Shown here: piece by piece, positions 19,210 to 28,064 of the stretch
Layout: the number at the start of each line of letters is the position of its first letter
How positions within the stretch are numbered: the stretch's first letter is position 1
Origin: Candidatus Aminicenantota bacterium
Lineage (GTDB): Bacteria > Acidobacteriota > Aminicenantia > Aminicenantales > Saccharicenantaceae
DNA: 60,760 bases
Direction: 5' to 3'
Assembly: GCA_026393975.1 (NCBI GenBank)
Contig: JAPKZD010000007.1
Coordinates: forward strand, 1-60,760
Notes under the pieces: generated by a model
What the model was told of the DNA's origin: nothing
Databases searched by the model: none
What the model saw: the letters and a program-made list of their open reading frames with translations, nothing else
Position numbers and translations under genes: made by a program

Positions 19210-22200
19210 TTGACCAGGAAAATTCTCGCCGCTCTCGTCCTTTCCGCGGCCGTTCTCGTCCTCTGCCTGCCGTCTTCCGCGGCCAGCCAGACCGGCTCCA
19301 TCAAGGGCCGGGTCGTCGATAAGCAGGGTCAGCCCCTGTCGGGGGCCTACCTCTACGTGTCCTCCCCGACCATGCTCGGCATCGCGAATTTCATCACTTC
19401 GAAGACGGGACGCTACGGCGCCACCGGTCTCACGCCGGGCCTCTTCAAGGTCCTCGTCGAGATGCCGGGGTTCAAGACGATCAACGTCGAGAACGTCGTC
19501 GTCAACGCCGGAGCGACGGCCACGCTCGATTTCAAGCTGGAACCCTCCGAGATCGAAGATGAAGTCATCGGCGGGCAACCGGGCCCGATCCTCGACCGGG
19601 AATCCGCGCGCTGGACCGTCGTCCTGGACAACGACCTCCTCAGCCGCCTGCCCCTGAAGCGTGATTTCACGGCCATCCTGGGGCTCGTCCCCGGGCTCGT
19701 TTTCGAAGGCGACACGCCCGGCACCCGGGCCTCCGTCAACGGCTTACCGGTCACGACCAACGTCTTCGTCCAGGACGGGGTCAACGTGACCCACCCCGAG
19801 GACCAACGGTCCATGAGCCGGATCAACGTCGATCTCATCGACCAGGTTGTCGTCGAGACGGCCGGCCACGCCGCCGAAGCGGGCCCCGCCCAGGGCGCCT
19901 ACGTGAACGTCATCCACCGGCCGGGCAGCCGTTCCTTCCAGGGCAGCCTGGCCTACACCAACGCGAGCAAGGGACTGGCCAAGTCGCTCTGGTCGGCCGG
20001 GGAAATCGCCGAGATGGGCGGAGTCACCCCACCCTCTCTCCAGAGGGAACACGACTTTTCCCTGACCTTGGGCGGCCCCGTGCTCGAGGACATCTCCTGG
20101 CTTTTCGCCAACATCCGCTACCGGGCCCAAAGCAGCAAGGCGCCTTTCCGCTACTGGACCGACCCGCTCGGGGTCCGCCACTTCGTCTACGATCTCGCCG
20201 ACCGGGACATGTCCAACCTGTTCAAACTCTCGATTGGCGTCCTCGACAAGTTCAAGGGCGTCTTGGAGTTCGGCTCTTCCGGCATCCGCCAGCCCGTCTA
20301 CGAGGAGGACGTCGACCGGCTCCGGCCCGAAGCGGCCACGCGCCGGCTCGACGGCGAGGGCACCTTCCTCGGCCGGGGCGGGTTCTCCTATAACGTCGAC
20401 CAGAGCACCCGGGTCGACCTGGGCGTCGGATACTCGAAATACAAGCAGCCCCTCCTCCTCAACGACACGGCCAGCACTAAACCCCAGTACTACGACGTCA
20501 TCACCGGCTACAGCTGGGGAAGCGGCTCCGTGAATGACCGCGAGGAAGCCAGCCGCGTACGGGCCGACGTGACTATTACCCGCCTTCAGGACAAGTTCCT
20601 GGGCATGCCCCATGAGTTCGTTGCGGGGGGGGATTATGAGACCGTTTACTCCACATCGTCCGTGTGGAAGGCGGACAACCTCATCTATAACTACACTTCC
20701 GGGAGCCCCTACACCTACGGCCGGACCGTTTCCCCGACCTCGGGCAACGATGTCGGCTGGGGACTCATCGGTTTCTGGATCGCCCCCGCGCAGGAAGGCA
20801 CGCTGTCGGTCCGGCGCGAGCTCAAGAGGCTGGGCTTCTTCGTCCAGGACACGATGCGGATCGGCGGCCGGCTGTCGCTTTCCGGCGGCCTCCGGTTCGA
20901 CCATTCCGAGGCCCGGTTCCCGGCAATCACCAAGGGCACCAGCGGTAACTCTGTCGCCACCGCCTTGGGGAGCTCGCTCATCGACCCGCTGATGGGCTAC
21001 AACCTCTATGACCAGCTCAGCCTCGGGGCGTGGGAAAAGGCCATCATCTGGAACTCGCTCTCGCCGCGGGTCGGGCTGAACTTCGACGTCCTCGGGAACG
21101 GGAGGACGATCCTCAAGGGGTCCTACGCAAGGATCCCGGAGTATCTGGGACTCGGCTATTCCCGGGATCTGGCCCAGCTCGATCCCTTGGCCTCCCACGA
21201 CTTCATCTGGTACGACGAGGACGCGAACGGCGCCGTCAACGCGTCCGATACGTTCGTCCTCATGCCCTATGACTTCCGCGTCTACAGGAATGATTTTTTC
21301 AGGAAGGCCGTCGACCCCAACCTCAAAGCCCCCGTCATCGAGGAATGGACCGCCGGGCTGGAGCAGGAGACCTTTCGCGATTTCACGCTCGCCGCCCGCT
21401 ACATCTCGAGACGTCAGACGAACATCATCGGACACGTCCTCTACGACCCCTCGACGGAAGCCCACTGGTGGCGGGCCGAGGACGCGCCGGAAGGCTGGTG
21501 GGTCCCCTTCTCGACCGTCGTCCCGGGGACGGACGGCTATTCCGACGTCCCCGTGACCCTCTCTCTCCGCTCGACCACGGCGCCCAATTTCTTCGAGAGG
21601 ATCGAGAACGTCCCCGAGCTTACGGCGAAGTACAGGAGCCTCGAGTTTTCCTTCCGCAAGAGGATGACCCACAACTGGCAGCTCTTCGGGTCTTTCGCCT
21701 GGAACCGGTCGACCGGGACGACCAGCGTGGCCTCCCGCTGGAGCGCCGGGAATTCCCCGGTCCTCCTGACGCCCAACGCGTTCATCAACATCGCCGCGAC
21801 CGATCGTCTTCTCCAGGACCGGCCGCTCGTCGCCCGCCTCGCGGGGACCGTGCGCTTCCGCCAGGACATCTACCTCAGCTTCCTCTTCAAGGCCCAGAGC
21901 GGTTCGCCCTGGGCCAGGACCGTGACCATCATCCCGCCGGCCGGCTGGGCCGGGGCGAACGGCGCGGACACGGCCCCGGTCACCGTCTACCTGGAGAGCC
22001 CCGGCTCGAGGCGCTTCGGGTCCTGGAAAAACCTGGACTTCCGGGTGGAAAAGGAATTCAAGAAGGCCGACCGAGTCCTGTTCTCGGCCTCGGTCGACGT
22101 CTTCAACGTGCTCGGGGAAAAGTACCGGGCGCTCGACCTGAACGACGGCGGGACCTGGGCCCCCGACGGCGCGGGCGCCAGCACGGGCACGCGCGTCCTC

Positions 22201-22275
22201 AGCGGAACCTACGGAACCTATCTGCCGCTGATGGGGACGCGGGTCGTCCGGTTCAACCTCAGCCTAAAATTTTAG
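19210..22275 (+). CDS. TonB-dependent receptor with N-terminal carboxypeptidase-regulatory-like domain
   Basis: A 1021-residue outer-membrane receptor. The TTG at 19210 is chosen: it follows AAGGAGG at six bases and starts a clean signal peptide (TRKILAALVLSAAVLVLCL, cut near SSAASQ). A GTG at 19183 is in frame but coincides with the predicted transcription start. Residues about 28-110 form a beta-sandwich (GSIKGRVVDKQGQPLSGAYL), then a plug (DFTAILGLVPGLVFEGDTPG) and a long barrel ending in Phe-Asn-Leu-Ser-Leu-Lys-Phe. Such receptors take up large substrates with TonB energy. No SusD-like partner is adjacent. Its 3' end overlaps the convergent gene by 12 bases. Confidence 0.9.
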   Translation: MTRKILAALVLSAAVLVLCLPSSAASQTGSIKGRVVDKQGQPLSGAYLYVSSPTMLGIANFITSKTGRYGATGLTPGLFKVLVEMPGFKTINVENVVVNAGATATLDFKLEPSEIEDEVIGGQPGPILDRESARWTVVLDNDLLSRLPLKRDFTAILGLVPGLVFEGDTPGTRASVNGLPVTTNVFVQDGVNVTHPEDQRSMSRINVDLIDQVVVETAGHAAEAGPAQGAYVNVIHRPGSRSFQGSLAYTNASKGLAKSLWSAGEIAEMGGVTPPSLQREHDFSLTLGGPVLEDISWLFANIRYRAQSSKAPFRYWTDPLGVRHFVYDLADRDMSNLFKLSIGVLDKFKGVLEFGSSGIRQPVYEEDVDRLRPEAATRRLDGEGTFLGRGGFSYNVDQSTRVDLGVGYSKYKQPLLLNDTASTKPQYYDVITGYSWGSGSVNDREEASRVRADVTITRLQDKFLGMPHEFVAGGDYETVYSTSSVWKADNLIYNYTSGSPYTYGRTVSPTSGNDVGWGLIGFWIAPAQEGTLSVRRELKRLGFFVQDTMRIGGRLSLSGGLRFDHSEARFPAITKGTSGNSVATALGSSLIDPLMGYNLYDQLSLGAWEKAIIWNSLSPRVGLNFDVLGNGRTILKGSYARIPEYLGLGYSRDLAQLDPLASHDFIWYDEDANGAVNASDTFVLMPYDFRVYRNDFFRKAVDPNLKAPVIEEWTAGLEQETFRDFTLAARYISRRQTNIIGHVLYDPSTEAHWWRAEDAPEGWWVPFSTVVPGTDGYSDVPVTLSLRSTTAPNFFERIENVPELTAKYRSLEFSFRKRMTHNWQLFGSFAWNRSTGTTSVASRWSAGNSPVLLTPNAFINIAATDRLLQDRPLVARLAGTVRFRQDIYLSFLFKAQSGSPWARTVTIIPPAGWAGANGADTAPVTVYLESPGSRRFGSWKNLDFRVEKEFKKADRVLFSASVDVFNVLGEKYRALDLNDGGTWAPDGAGASTGTRVLSGTYGTYLPLMGTRVVRFNLSLKF

Positions 22276-23238
22276 CCGGAATTCCAACACTTTTCGGAGC
22301 TCCTCCCCTTCGGTCGTGTTCTTGACCGAAACCTCGAGCCTGAGCTTCTGGTTTTTCAGCCGGGCGACATCCTTGTCGAGGAGGAGGGGGAATTCCATCC
22401 GGAACCTCCGGCTCCTGTTCTCCTTGAGCTCACGCTCGTCGAGCGTCAGGGGAAAGCTGTCCTGGGCTTCCCAGACGGTGCGCCCGGATTCGTCCGACAT
22501 CACGGCCTCGATGACGAAGGCCGTCTCCAGGCGCTCTTCCTTGAACGTGAACCAGATCGTGGCGTAGGGGATATCGATGGCGATCCTCCCCTCGTACACG
22601 CCCTCCTCCGCCCGGATCTTCTGGATGGCCACCTCGTAGTCGAAGAATTTCTTCTCCTGCGTGAACGTCTTCTGAAAATAGCCCTGGGCGATGTTGAGCT
22701 CCTGGAGGTGCTCCAGGTTGATGGCCTTCATGACGAAATTCCCGGCGCAGTGCTCGTCGACGAAAACGACGGGGAAACTGCCGTAATACCAGACCTCCCG
22801 GCAGAAGCCGGTCGCGTCCATGGGGTAGGTCAGGCGCTCAGACGGCGGGCCGAAGAGGATGTAGATCCGGCCCCTGTCGGTCTGCCAGCCCGGACGTCCC
22901 TCGCCGCGGAAGAGAGAGCCCGCCTTCTCCAGCCTGTCCTCGTACTCCATCTTGAACTCATTCCGCTCCGTGTCGGTGTCCGGGTCGCGCCGTTTCCAGA
23001 ATTCCTCGATGAAGCCGTCTTTCCCGGTTTCCGGAAGCTCGAGAAAGATTTTCCGCTCCTCGCGGGTGATGATATAGCCGACCTTGGACAGGAAGTCGGA
23101 GTGGGCCGGGGTGAGCTTTCTCTCAATGTTGTAGAGGCGGCAGGCGGAGACCGCGGCCAGGCCGAGAATCAACAGGGCCGGCCCGAGCACGCGGAAAACG
23201 CCCGCGACGGGGAGATTTTTATGGTTAACGGGTTTCAT
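22264..23238 (-). CDS. GWxTD domain-containing lipoprotein
   Basis: A 324-residue lipoprotein. The signal peptide ends Leu-Ala-Ala-Val-Ser-Ala-Cys. The signature motif appears in GRPGWQTDRGRIYILFGPP at mid-protein, the feature that names the GWxTD family; the function of these proteins is not established. The N-terminal half resembles the usual helical module (REERKIFLELPETGKDGFIE). The ATG at 23238 begins the signal peptide and has AAAGGA upstream; a longer in-frame start at 23292 adds a charged leader that would spoil export. The family is common in Acidobacteriota and relatives, which supports the taxonomic guess. Confidence 0.88.
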   Translation of the reverse strand: MKPVNHKNLPVAGVFRVLGPALLILGLAAVSACRLYNIERKLTPAHSDFLSKVGYIITREERKIFLELPETGKDGFIEEFWKRRDPDTDTERNEFKMEYEDRLEKAGSLFRGEGRPGWQTDRGRIYILFGPPSERLTYPMDATGFCREVWYYGSFPVVFVDEHCAGNFVMKAINLEHLQELNIAQGYFQKTFTQEKKFFDYEVAIQKIRAEEGVYEGRIAIDIPYATIWFTFKEERLETAFVIEAVMSDESGRTVWEAQDSFPLTLDERELKENRSRRFRMEFPLLLDKDVARLKNQKLRLEVSVKNTTEGEELRKVLEFRLKF

Positions 23239-23288
23239 GGGATCGTTCGTCCTTTCGTTTCCTAAGGTAGTCCTCCGGGGGCATATTT

Positions 23289-24577
23289 TCAACCCAGGGT
23301 CCGCTTAGAGGCGGCGAACTCCGGGGCGGAGATGTCGCTCTTGAGATAGGCGAAGGCGGTTTTGTTGTGGAGGAGGGGGTCGGAATCCTCGGCCAGGACG
23401 CCCCTGCGGACGAGGGTCATCCACTCCGCGGTCCCCGGGATCGGCGAAAAGAAGGCGACCCGGGGCGTCGCGCGGAGACTCCGGACGAACCGGACGCTCT
23501 CCGCGACGCCGGCCGCCTCCTGCCCGGGAAGGCCCATGATGAGGTAGACGCCGACGGCCCGTCTCTCGTAGCCCGCGCACTCCAGCTCTTCCAGAGCGCG
23601 GACCAAGTCCTCCGCCGAGGCCTTCGGACTCCGCTCCCGCATCAAGGCCTCGTCGGTCGACTCCAAGCTGAGATAGATGGACCGGACGCCCGCGGCACGG
23701 AGAAGCCGGGCTGTCGTCCTGTCGACCTCCCGAAGGTGAAGACCGTTCGGCGTGTGGAACGACAAGGGGCGGGCCGCTGCGGAAAGCCCCTCGAGAAGGA
23801 GCCAAGCGTGCCCCTTCTTGCCCGAGAGGAGGGCGTCGTCGTAGAAGGCGAAATGCCGCGTCCCGAAGCGGGCGTGGCTATTCAGGATTTCGGAGAGGAC
23901 CGAGGCGACCGGCCTTTGAGAAAAGGCCGGGCTGAGAAGCGCGCTGGCACAGAACGAACAACGAAGAGGACAGCCCCACGAGGTCATGATCGGGAGCCAG
24001 GTCTTGTCGCGGAGGAGGTCGAACGCGGGAAGGGGCAGAGCGTCCGTATCCGAAAGGTCCGGGGCCGAGGACGGGCCGGAATCGAGCGCCGCAGCAAGCG
24101 CCGCGAAGAGCGCCGCCCCCGCGGGGCCGGGCACGACCAGGTCGGCCCCCGTCTCCGCCCGGGCGTGTTCAGGGCAGAGCGTCGCGTAGACCCCGCCGAG
24201 AACGACGGGCACGGAGCCGAAGCGGCGGCGGACGAGGTCCACGACGGTCTGGACGCCCGGATACCAGTAGGTCATGGCCGACGTCAGGAGGACGACGTCG
24301 GGTTTCGGCGAGCGGGCGAGTTCCTCCTCGAAGACGGCGACCGGGATCCCGTAGCGGGAAAACCGCCGGGGGACGCCCTGGAGGACGGCCGGTTTGGGCA
24401 CTTCCTCTTTGGCGAATGGGAGCGGTCCAGGCAGTCGATGAAAGACACGGAGTGCGGGGTGAAGCGGCGGATGAGCGAGGCGATATACAGCAGTCCGAGC
24501 GGCTTCATCCAGAAATCGTAGGCGGTGAAGTCGTAGATCCAGGGGTTGATGAGGAGAACGTTCTTGGAGGGCGACAT
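23289..24577 (-). pseudogene. B12-binding radical SAM protein, split by a frameshift near 24405
   Basis: Two frames together make one protein. From the ATG at 24577 the first frame encodes a B12-binding-like start (SPSKNVLLINPWIYDFTAYD, then LGLLYIASLIRRF). Near 24400-24410 the reading must shift to the frame that continues KPAVLQGVPRRFSRYGIP, a cobalamin-domain middle, the radical SAM cluster motif WGCPLRCSFC (CxxxCxxC) and the TIM-barrel half. Each part is full and well conserved in style, so a single-base change is the only visible lesion. It could be a sequencing error, a recent inactivation or, less likely, programmed shifting. The substrate is unknown. Confidence 0.8.
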
Positions 24578-24607
24578 ATCGTCCGGGGGACGCCAGGAAA
24601 TAGAAAA

Positions 24608-24694
24608 TGGTGCGGAAGGAGGGACTCGAACCCTCAAGGCCTTACGGCCATAAACTCCTGAGGCTTACGCGTCTGCCAATTCCGCCACTTCCGC
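24608..24694 (-). tRNA. tRNA-Leu (anticodon CAG)
   Basis: An 87-base class II tRNA read leftward, with acceptor stem GCGGAAG pairing with CTTCCGC, an encoded CCA, T-loop GGTTCGAGTCC, a long variable arm (GGCCGTAAGGCC) and an anticodon stem TAAGC/GTTTA. The seven-base loop is CTCAGGA, so positions 34-36 read CAG, decoding CUG. Confidence 0.95.
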
Positions 24695-24709
24695 ACTCGG
24701 AGAGCCCTT

Positions 24710-24738
24710 ATTATAACCATTTTGCCCCCTGAGGTAAA
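24710..24738 (-). promoter_or_regulatory. Promoter for tRNA-Leu
   Basis: On the reverse strand, TTTACC (24733-24738), a 17-base spacer and a perfect TATAAT (24710-24715), 15 bases before the tRNA 5' end. Confidence 0.55.
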
Positions 24739-24847
24739 GAAGGGTGGCCCTCATGCCTATCAGGTTCCGGAGCACCGTGGCGACGGCGACCGCCTAACCC
24801 AAGGGCCGAGGGATTGGCTTCTGTCAGTAACGTCAAGGAAGCAGAGG

Positions 24848-25145
24848 CGATGCCCGGATAAGGCCGCTGGATAAAGGGGTTGAGGGTGTCGTCGAAGGAA
24901 GCATAAAGCGGTGATTTAGCCGTCACGGGCCGGATACGCGGACTCCTCCCATCGAATCCGGTCCGGGAGGGCGTGAAGAATAAACCCATTCGACTCCCCG
25001 GCCTGAAGGCCGGGGTATGCTCAGGGTTAATACTGAGCACCACCCGCCCCGTTTTAAAAATGCGAGGTGGATGGTGTCGAACGTATCACCGCAGCGAACA
25101 GAGACGATGCCCGAGGCCCCAAAGCGGCCGGCGGAGCGGTACGCC
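24848..25145 (+). repeat. Structured intergenic repeat, copy B, interrupted by a second repeat
   Basis: Most of the 604-base gap between tRNA-Leu and the baeRF gene. The segment 24848-24982 closely matches copy C (33721-33876, inverted), including a run cggatacgcggactcctccc. The stem gcggtgatt at 24908-24916 should pair with atcaccgc, which is displaced to about 25085 by an insert of roughly 105 bases. The remainder matches the end of copy A (gcgaac, gagacgatgcc, aggcccc). No gene is apparent here. Confidence 0.78.
24983..25034 (+). repeat. Second dispersed hairpin repeat (insert in copy B)
   Basis: It matches 37431-37482 on the opposite strand at about 41 of 52 positions (acccattcg, ctgaag, gctcagggttaa). 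It contains the hairpin ccccggcc-tgaa-ggccgggg, and just beyond it tgctcag/ctgagca. Confidence 0.7.
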
Positions 25146-25191
25146 CCGAGCTAAGTGAACTTGAAAAAAGAAGCCTATCCTGAGGCCGCTC

Positions 25192-25220
25192 TTGACAAAG
25201 CCGGCCACGGCACCTATTGT
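25192..25220 (+). promoter_or_regulatory. Sigma-70 type promoter for the baeRF gene
   Basis: TTGACA at 25192-25197, a 17-base spacer and TATTGT at 25215-25220, leaving an untranslated leader of about 70 bases. Confidence 0.65.
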
Positions 25221-25298
25221 GTAGAAGTTGATGGATTCCCGCATCAATCGTTTCCTTCGCTTCCCTAAAACCCGCCTACAATCTCCCTAGGAGGATGA

Positions 25299-26444
25299 AT
25301 GAAATTCCAAGACCGCACTCAGATCGAGGCTCTCACCAAGTTCAACAGCCAGGGCGACTTCGTGACCTCGTTCTTCCTGGACACGGACAAGGGCCGGCTG
25401 AGCAGGAAGGAGATCCAACTCGCCTTGAAGAACCTCCTCAGCGGCGCCAAGGCCCAAGTCGAGGCCATGGACGCCGGCCGGGAGAAGATCGAGTCTCTCG
25501 AACGCGACCTCGGCCTCATCGGCGATCACTGCGCCCAGACGATCGCCGCCGGCAACGCCGACGGCCTGGCCGTTTTTTCGTGCAGCCGCGGGAAATTCTG
25601 GCAGGCCCTGGAGCTGCCTCACGGTCCCCGCAATAGGGTCATCATCGACGCCAACTTCTATGTCCGGCCGCTGGCCGCGATCCTGGACAAGTACAGCCCC
25701 ATCTGCGTCCAGCTCATCAGCCGCCGGGAGGCCCGCTGGTACAGCGTCTCAATGGGAGAGATCAAGCTTCTGGACGAACTCCAGAGTGACGTTCCCAGCC
25801 GAGTCCGCGAGGGCGGGTTCGAGGGCAACGAGTCGAAGAAAATCGAGCGGCACCTCGACGCCCGGCTCCAGGACCACTTCAAGAAAACGGCCAAAAGAGC
25901 CTTCGACCTCAGCAGAAAGCACCCCTTCGAATGGCTGTTCATCGGCTGCGAAGATAATCACGGCGCCGATTTCGAGGCCCATCTCCACAGCTATCTCCGG
26001 GAAAAGATCAAGGCCCACATCAGGTCGCGCCTGAACGATTCTCCCGCCAAGATCCTTCAGGAAGTCCTGGAGGTCGAGGCCCGTCTCAAGAAGGCCGAGG
26101 AGGAGGAGACCGTCCAAAAGCTCGTCGGTGAACTCGAGCGCGGCGGCCTGGCGGCCTCGGGCCTTCGCGACACCGTCCACTGCCTGAACCAGTTCGAGGT
26201 CCAATCCCTCGTCGTCACCCACAACTTCTCCAAGCCGGGGCGGATCTGCCCGACGCACAAGATCCTCTACGTGGACGAGCTCCAGTGCCCCATCTGCGAT
26301 AAAAAGACGGACGTCGTCCAGGACATCGTCGACGAGGTCATCGAGACCGTCCTCAAGCGGAGCGGGTCCGTCAAGCACATCACGCCACCCTCGAGGCTCG
26401 ACCACTACGGGCAGATCGGGGCGTTCCTCAAGTATAAAGCCTGA
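25299..26444 (+). CDS. baeRF-type protein (bacterial eRF1/Vms1-like domain)
   Basis: A 381-residue soluble protein resembling the bacterial relatives of archaeo-eukaryotic release factor eRF1 (baeRF). A first alpha/beta region (TSFFLDTDKGRLSRKEIQLA, then DGLAVFSCSRGKFWQALELP) is followed by an eRF1 domain-2-like segment (YVRPLAAILDKYSPICVQLI, ARWYSVSMGEIKLLDEL) and a domain-3-like C-terminus with a zinc-ribbon-like Cys-Pro-Thr-His ... Cys-Pro-Ile-Cys set. There is no GGQ tripeptide. Family members are thought to act on stalled ribosomes or peptidyl-tRNA; that role here is inference. Strong SD (AGGAGG) precedes the ATG. Confidence 0.72.
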   Translation: MKFQDRTQIEALTKFNSQGDFVTSFFLDTDKGRLSRKEIQLALKNLLSGAKAQVEAMDAGREKIESLERDLGLIGDHCAQTIAAGNADGLAVFSCSRGKFWQALELPHGPRNRVIIDANFYVRPLAAILDKYSPICVQLISRREARWYSVSMGEIKLLDELQSDVPSRVREGGFEGNESKKIERHLDARLQDHFKKTAKRAFDLSRKHPFEWLFIGCEDNHGADFEAHLHSYLREKIKAHIRSRLNDSPAKILQEVLEVEARLKKAEEEETVQKLVGELERGGLAASGLRDTVHCLNQFEVQSLVVTHNFSKPGRICPTHKILYVDELQCPICDKKTDVVQDIVDEVIETVLKRSGSVKHITPPSRLDHYGQIGAFLKYKA

Positions 26445-26467
26445 ATTCTCGGACTCGGATTGACGCC

Positions 26468-27361
26468 CTAGACGGCCACGGTCTTCCTTTCCTTGAAGCG
26501 GATTTTGTTGACGACACTGTAAAGGACCGGGATGATGAAGAGCGTCAGGAAGGTCGTCGTCGTCAGGCCGAAGGCGATGGCCACGCCCATGGGGGCCCGG
26601 AACTCGGATCCGGAAGACCGGGAGAAGGCCATGGGCAAGGTGCCCAGGATGGTCGTCAGGGCGGTCAGCAGGACGGCCCGCAGACGCGTCGTCGACCCCT
26701 GGAGGATGGCTACGCCCCGCTTGATGAGCTGGTTGATGTAGTCGATCATGACGATGCCGCGGTAGCGCGTGGCCACCTTGCCCAAGGTGGCCGTCTGGAC
26801 GGTGTTGGCCACCTGGACCTCCGACCGGAGAAGGTCGAACCTCGAGGCCATCCCGACCTCATAGAGATTCTTGACGTTCACCCGAAATTTCTCGGCCAAA
26901 TCCAGGGCTTCCTGGGCCACGGCGGAGAACTCCCGGGCCAAGAGGTATCCATAAAACGACCTTTTCACGTTGAAGATCGTTTCCTGTTCGGATAGGCGGA
27001 CCGTCTCCCGGCTGGCCTGAAGGTTGTAATTGGCCTGCTTGTAGCCGGCTACGAGGCGGTCGCCGGCGAACAGGGGCAGCGAAAATGCGAGGGACATCTG
27101 GTAGTTCTTGGTGAAGTCGATGGAGATCCGCTGGGGCGGCTCGCCGGGGATGAAGGACGGGAATTCCAGGACGAAGAGTTTTTCATCCAGAGTGTCCTGG
27201 CCCTGGGCGTTCAGCGTCGGCAGGAACCTCGACACGGACTCCCGGACGAGAAAACGCGCCTGCTATTCTTTCTCCTGGGTGGCCATGAAAAAGGGGTTTT
27301 GCCGGAGGGCCATGGCGATGGCGATCCACAGTCCGAACAGCAAAACGGCTGTCTTCTTCAT
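26468..27361 (-). pseudogene. Collapsed efflux locus: TolC-like 5' part fused to RND permease 3' end
   Basis: From an ATG at 27361 the frame encodes a signal peptide, then TolC-type sequence (ALRQNPFFMATQEKE), hits a TAG at 27263-27265, and continues in frame as an outer-membrane efflux protein (RFLPTLNAQGQD, FDLLRSEVQVAN) for about 145 residues. It then passes directly into the last membrane block of an RND pump (GIVMIDYINQLIKRG ... LIIPVLY-like end). The middle of tolC, any adaptor and most of the pump are missing. The joint carries a perfect 10-bp palindrome (ggccaccttg-cc-caaggtggcc, 26771-26792). The chimera cannot be a working channel or pump. Confidence 0.85.
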
Positions 27362-27362
27362 G

Positions 27363-28019
27363 TCACATCTCCTTCAGGGGTCGTTCTGGGTTCCTGATCC
27401 CTTCGAGGATGAAGCGGGTCAGGAGGTCAACGGCGCCGGTTTTGATGGCCGCCTCACCCAGCCAAAAGCGGTTGTGGGCGTACCCTTGGAGGACGGCCTC
27501 GATGAAAGCTGCGGCGCTTCCGCTGTCTATTCGCCGGAACTCGCCCGCTGCGATCCCGTCTTCGATGAGCCTAACGCCCATTTCCGTGAATTCGCGTCTT
27601 TTCTGCTGCAGCAGGCCGAGCATCTTCCGGTCGGCCGCCGTCGTCGAACCGGCTTTTCCCGGCGAGGCGGAGAAAACACGCACCAACTTCAGCATGGCGT
27701 TGTCCATCCAGAGGACCCGTGTGATGTTCTCTTTGTCCTCTTGGTACAGGAGGATCATGTGGATGGACAGCCGGAGCTTCTCGCCGGCCGTCTCTGGCCC
27801 GGCCAGGATCTCGGCCATACGGTTCCGGACATCATCAAAATAGTGGCCCATGATCTCGAACAGGAGGACTCCCTTGCCCGGAATGTACTTATAGAGGGTC
27901 GCTTTCGAATACTGGGCTTCCCGGGCGACGTCGTCCATCGTCGTCGCGCTGTAGCCCTTGCGGAGGATGACGCGCTCGGCGGCGGGGAGCGGCCTCCGGC
28001 CTCCGGTTGTCAACCCCAC
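27363..28019 (-). CDS. TetR family transcriptional regulator
   Basis: A repressor-type protein of about 218 residues. The DNA-binding helix-turn-helix is AAERVILRKGYSATTMDDVA followed by REAQYSKATLYKYIPGKGVL; the C-terminal helical domain would bind a ligand. It lies one base upstream of the collapsed TolC/RND gene, the standard place for an efflux regulator, so its original target was probably that operon. The frame is open further upstream, but GTG at 28019 (or TTG at 28013) leaves a normal TetR N-terminus; the start is uncertain. Its 5' end overlaps the promoter of the divergent gene. Confidence 0.85.
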   Translation of the reverse strand: MGLTTGGRRPLPAAERVILRKGYSATTMDDVAREAQYSKATLYKYIPGKGVLLFEIMGHYFDDVRNRMAEILAGPETAGEKLRLSIHMILLYQEDKENITRVLWMDNAMLKLVRVFSASPGKAGSTTAADRKMLGLLQQKRREFTEMGVRLIEDGIAAGEFRRIDSGSAAAFIEAVLQGYAHNRFWLGEAAIKTGAVDLLTRFILEGIRNPERPLKEM

Positions 28020-28035
28020 AGAACCCTTATATAAT
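28007..28035 (+). promoter_or_regulatory. Sigma-70 type promoter for the gene at 28065
   Basis: TTGTCA at 28007-28012, a 17-base spacer and TATAAT at 28030-28035. It lies on top of the probable start of the divergent TetR gene, so the repressor could cover it. Confidence 0.65.
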
Positions 28036-28064
28036 AGGGCTATCCTGTAAAGATACGTCGAAGG

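Noticed and set aside
19744-21672. A 642-codon open frame antisense to the TonB receptor
   Set aside because: No domain pattern and composition of a reverse-frame artefact; the sense frame has a promoter, signal peptide and barrel end.
24711-25043. Open frames in the gap beside tRNA-Leu
   Set aside because: They are translations of the dispersed repeats; the same peptide pattern appears at the other repeat copy.
26468-27235. A functional fusion of TolC and RND parts
   Set aside because: The parts belong to different membranes; an upstream in-frame stop and missing domains show decay.
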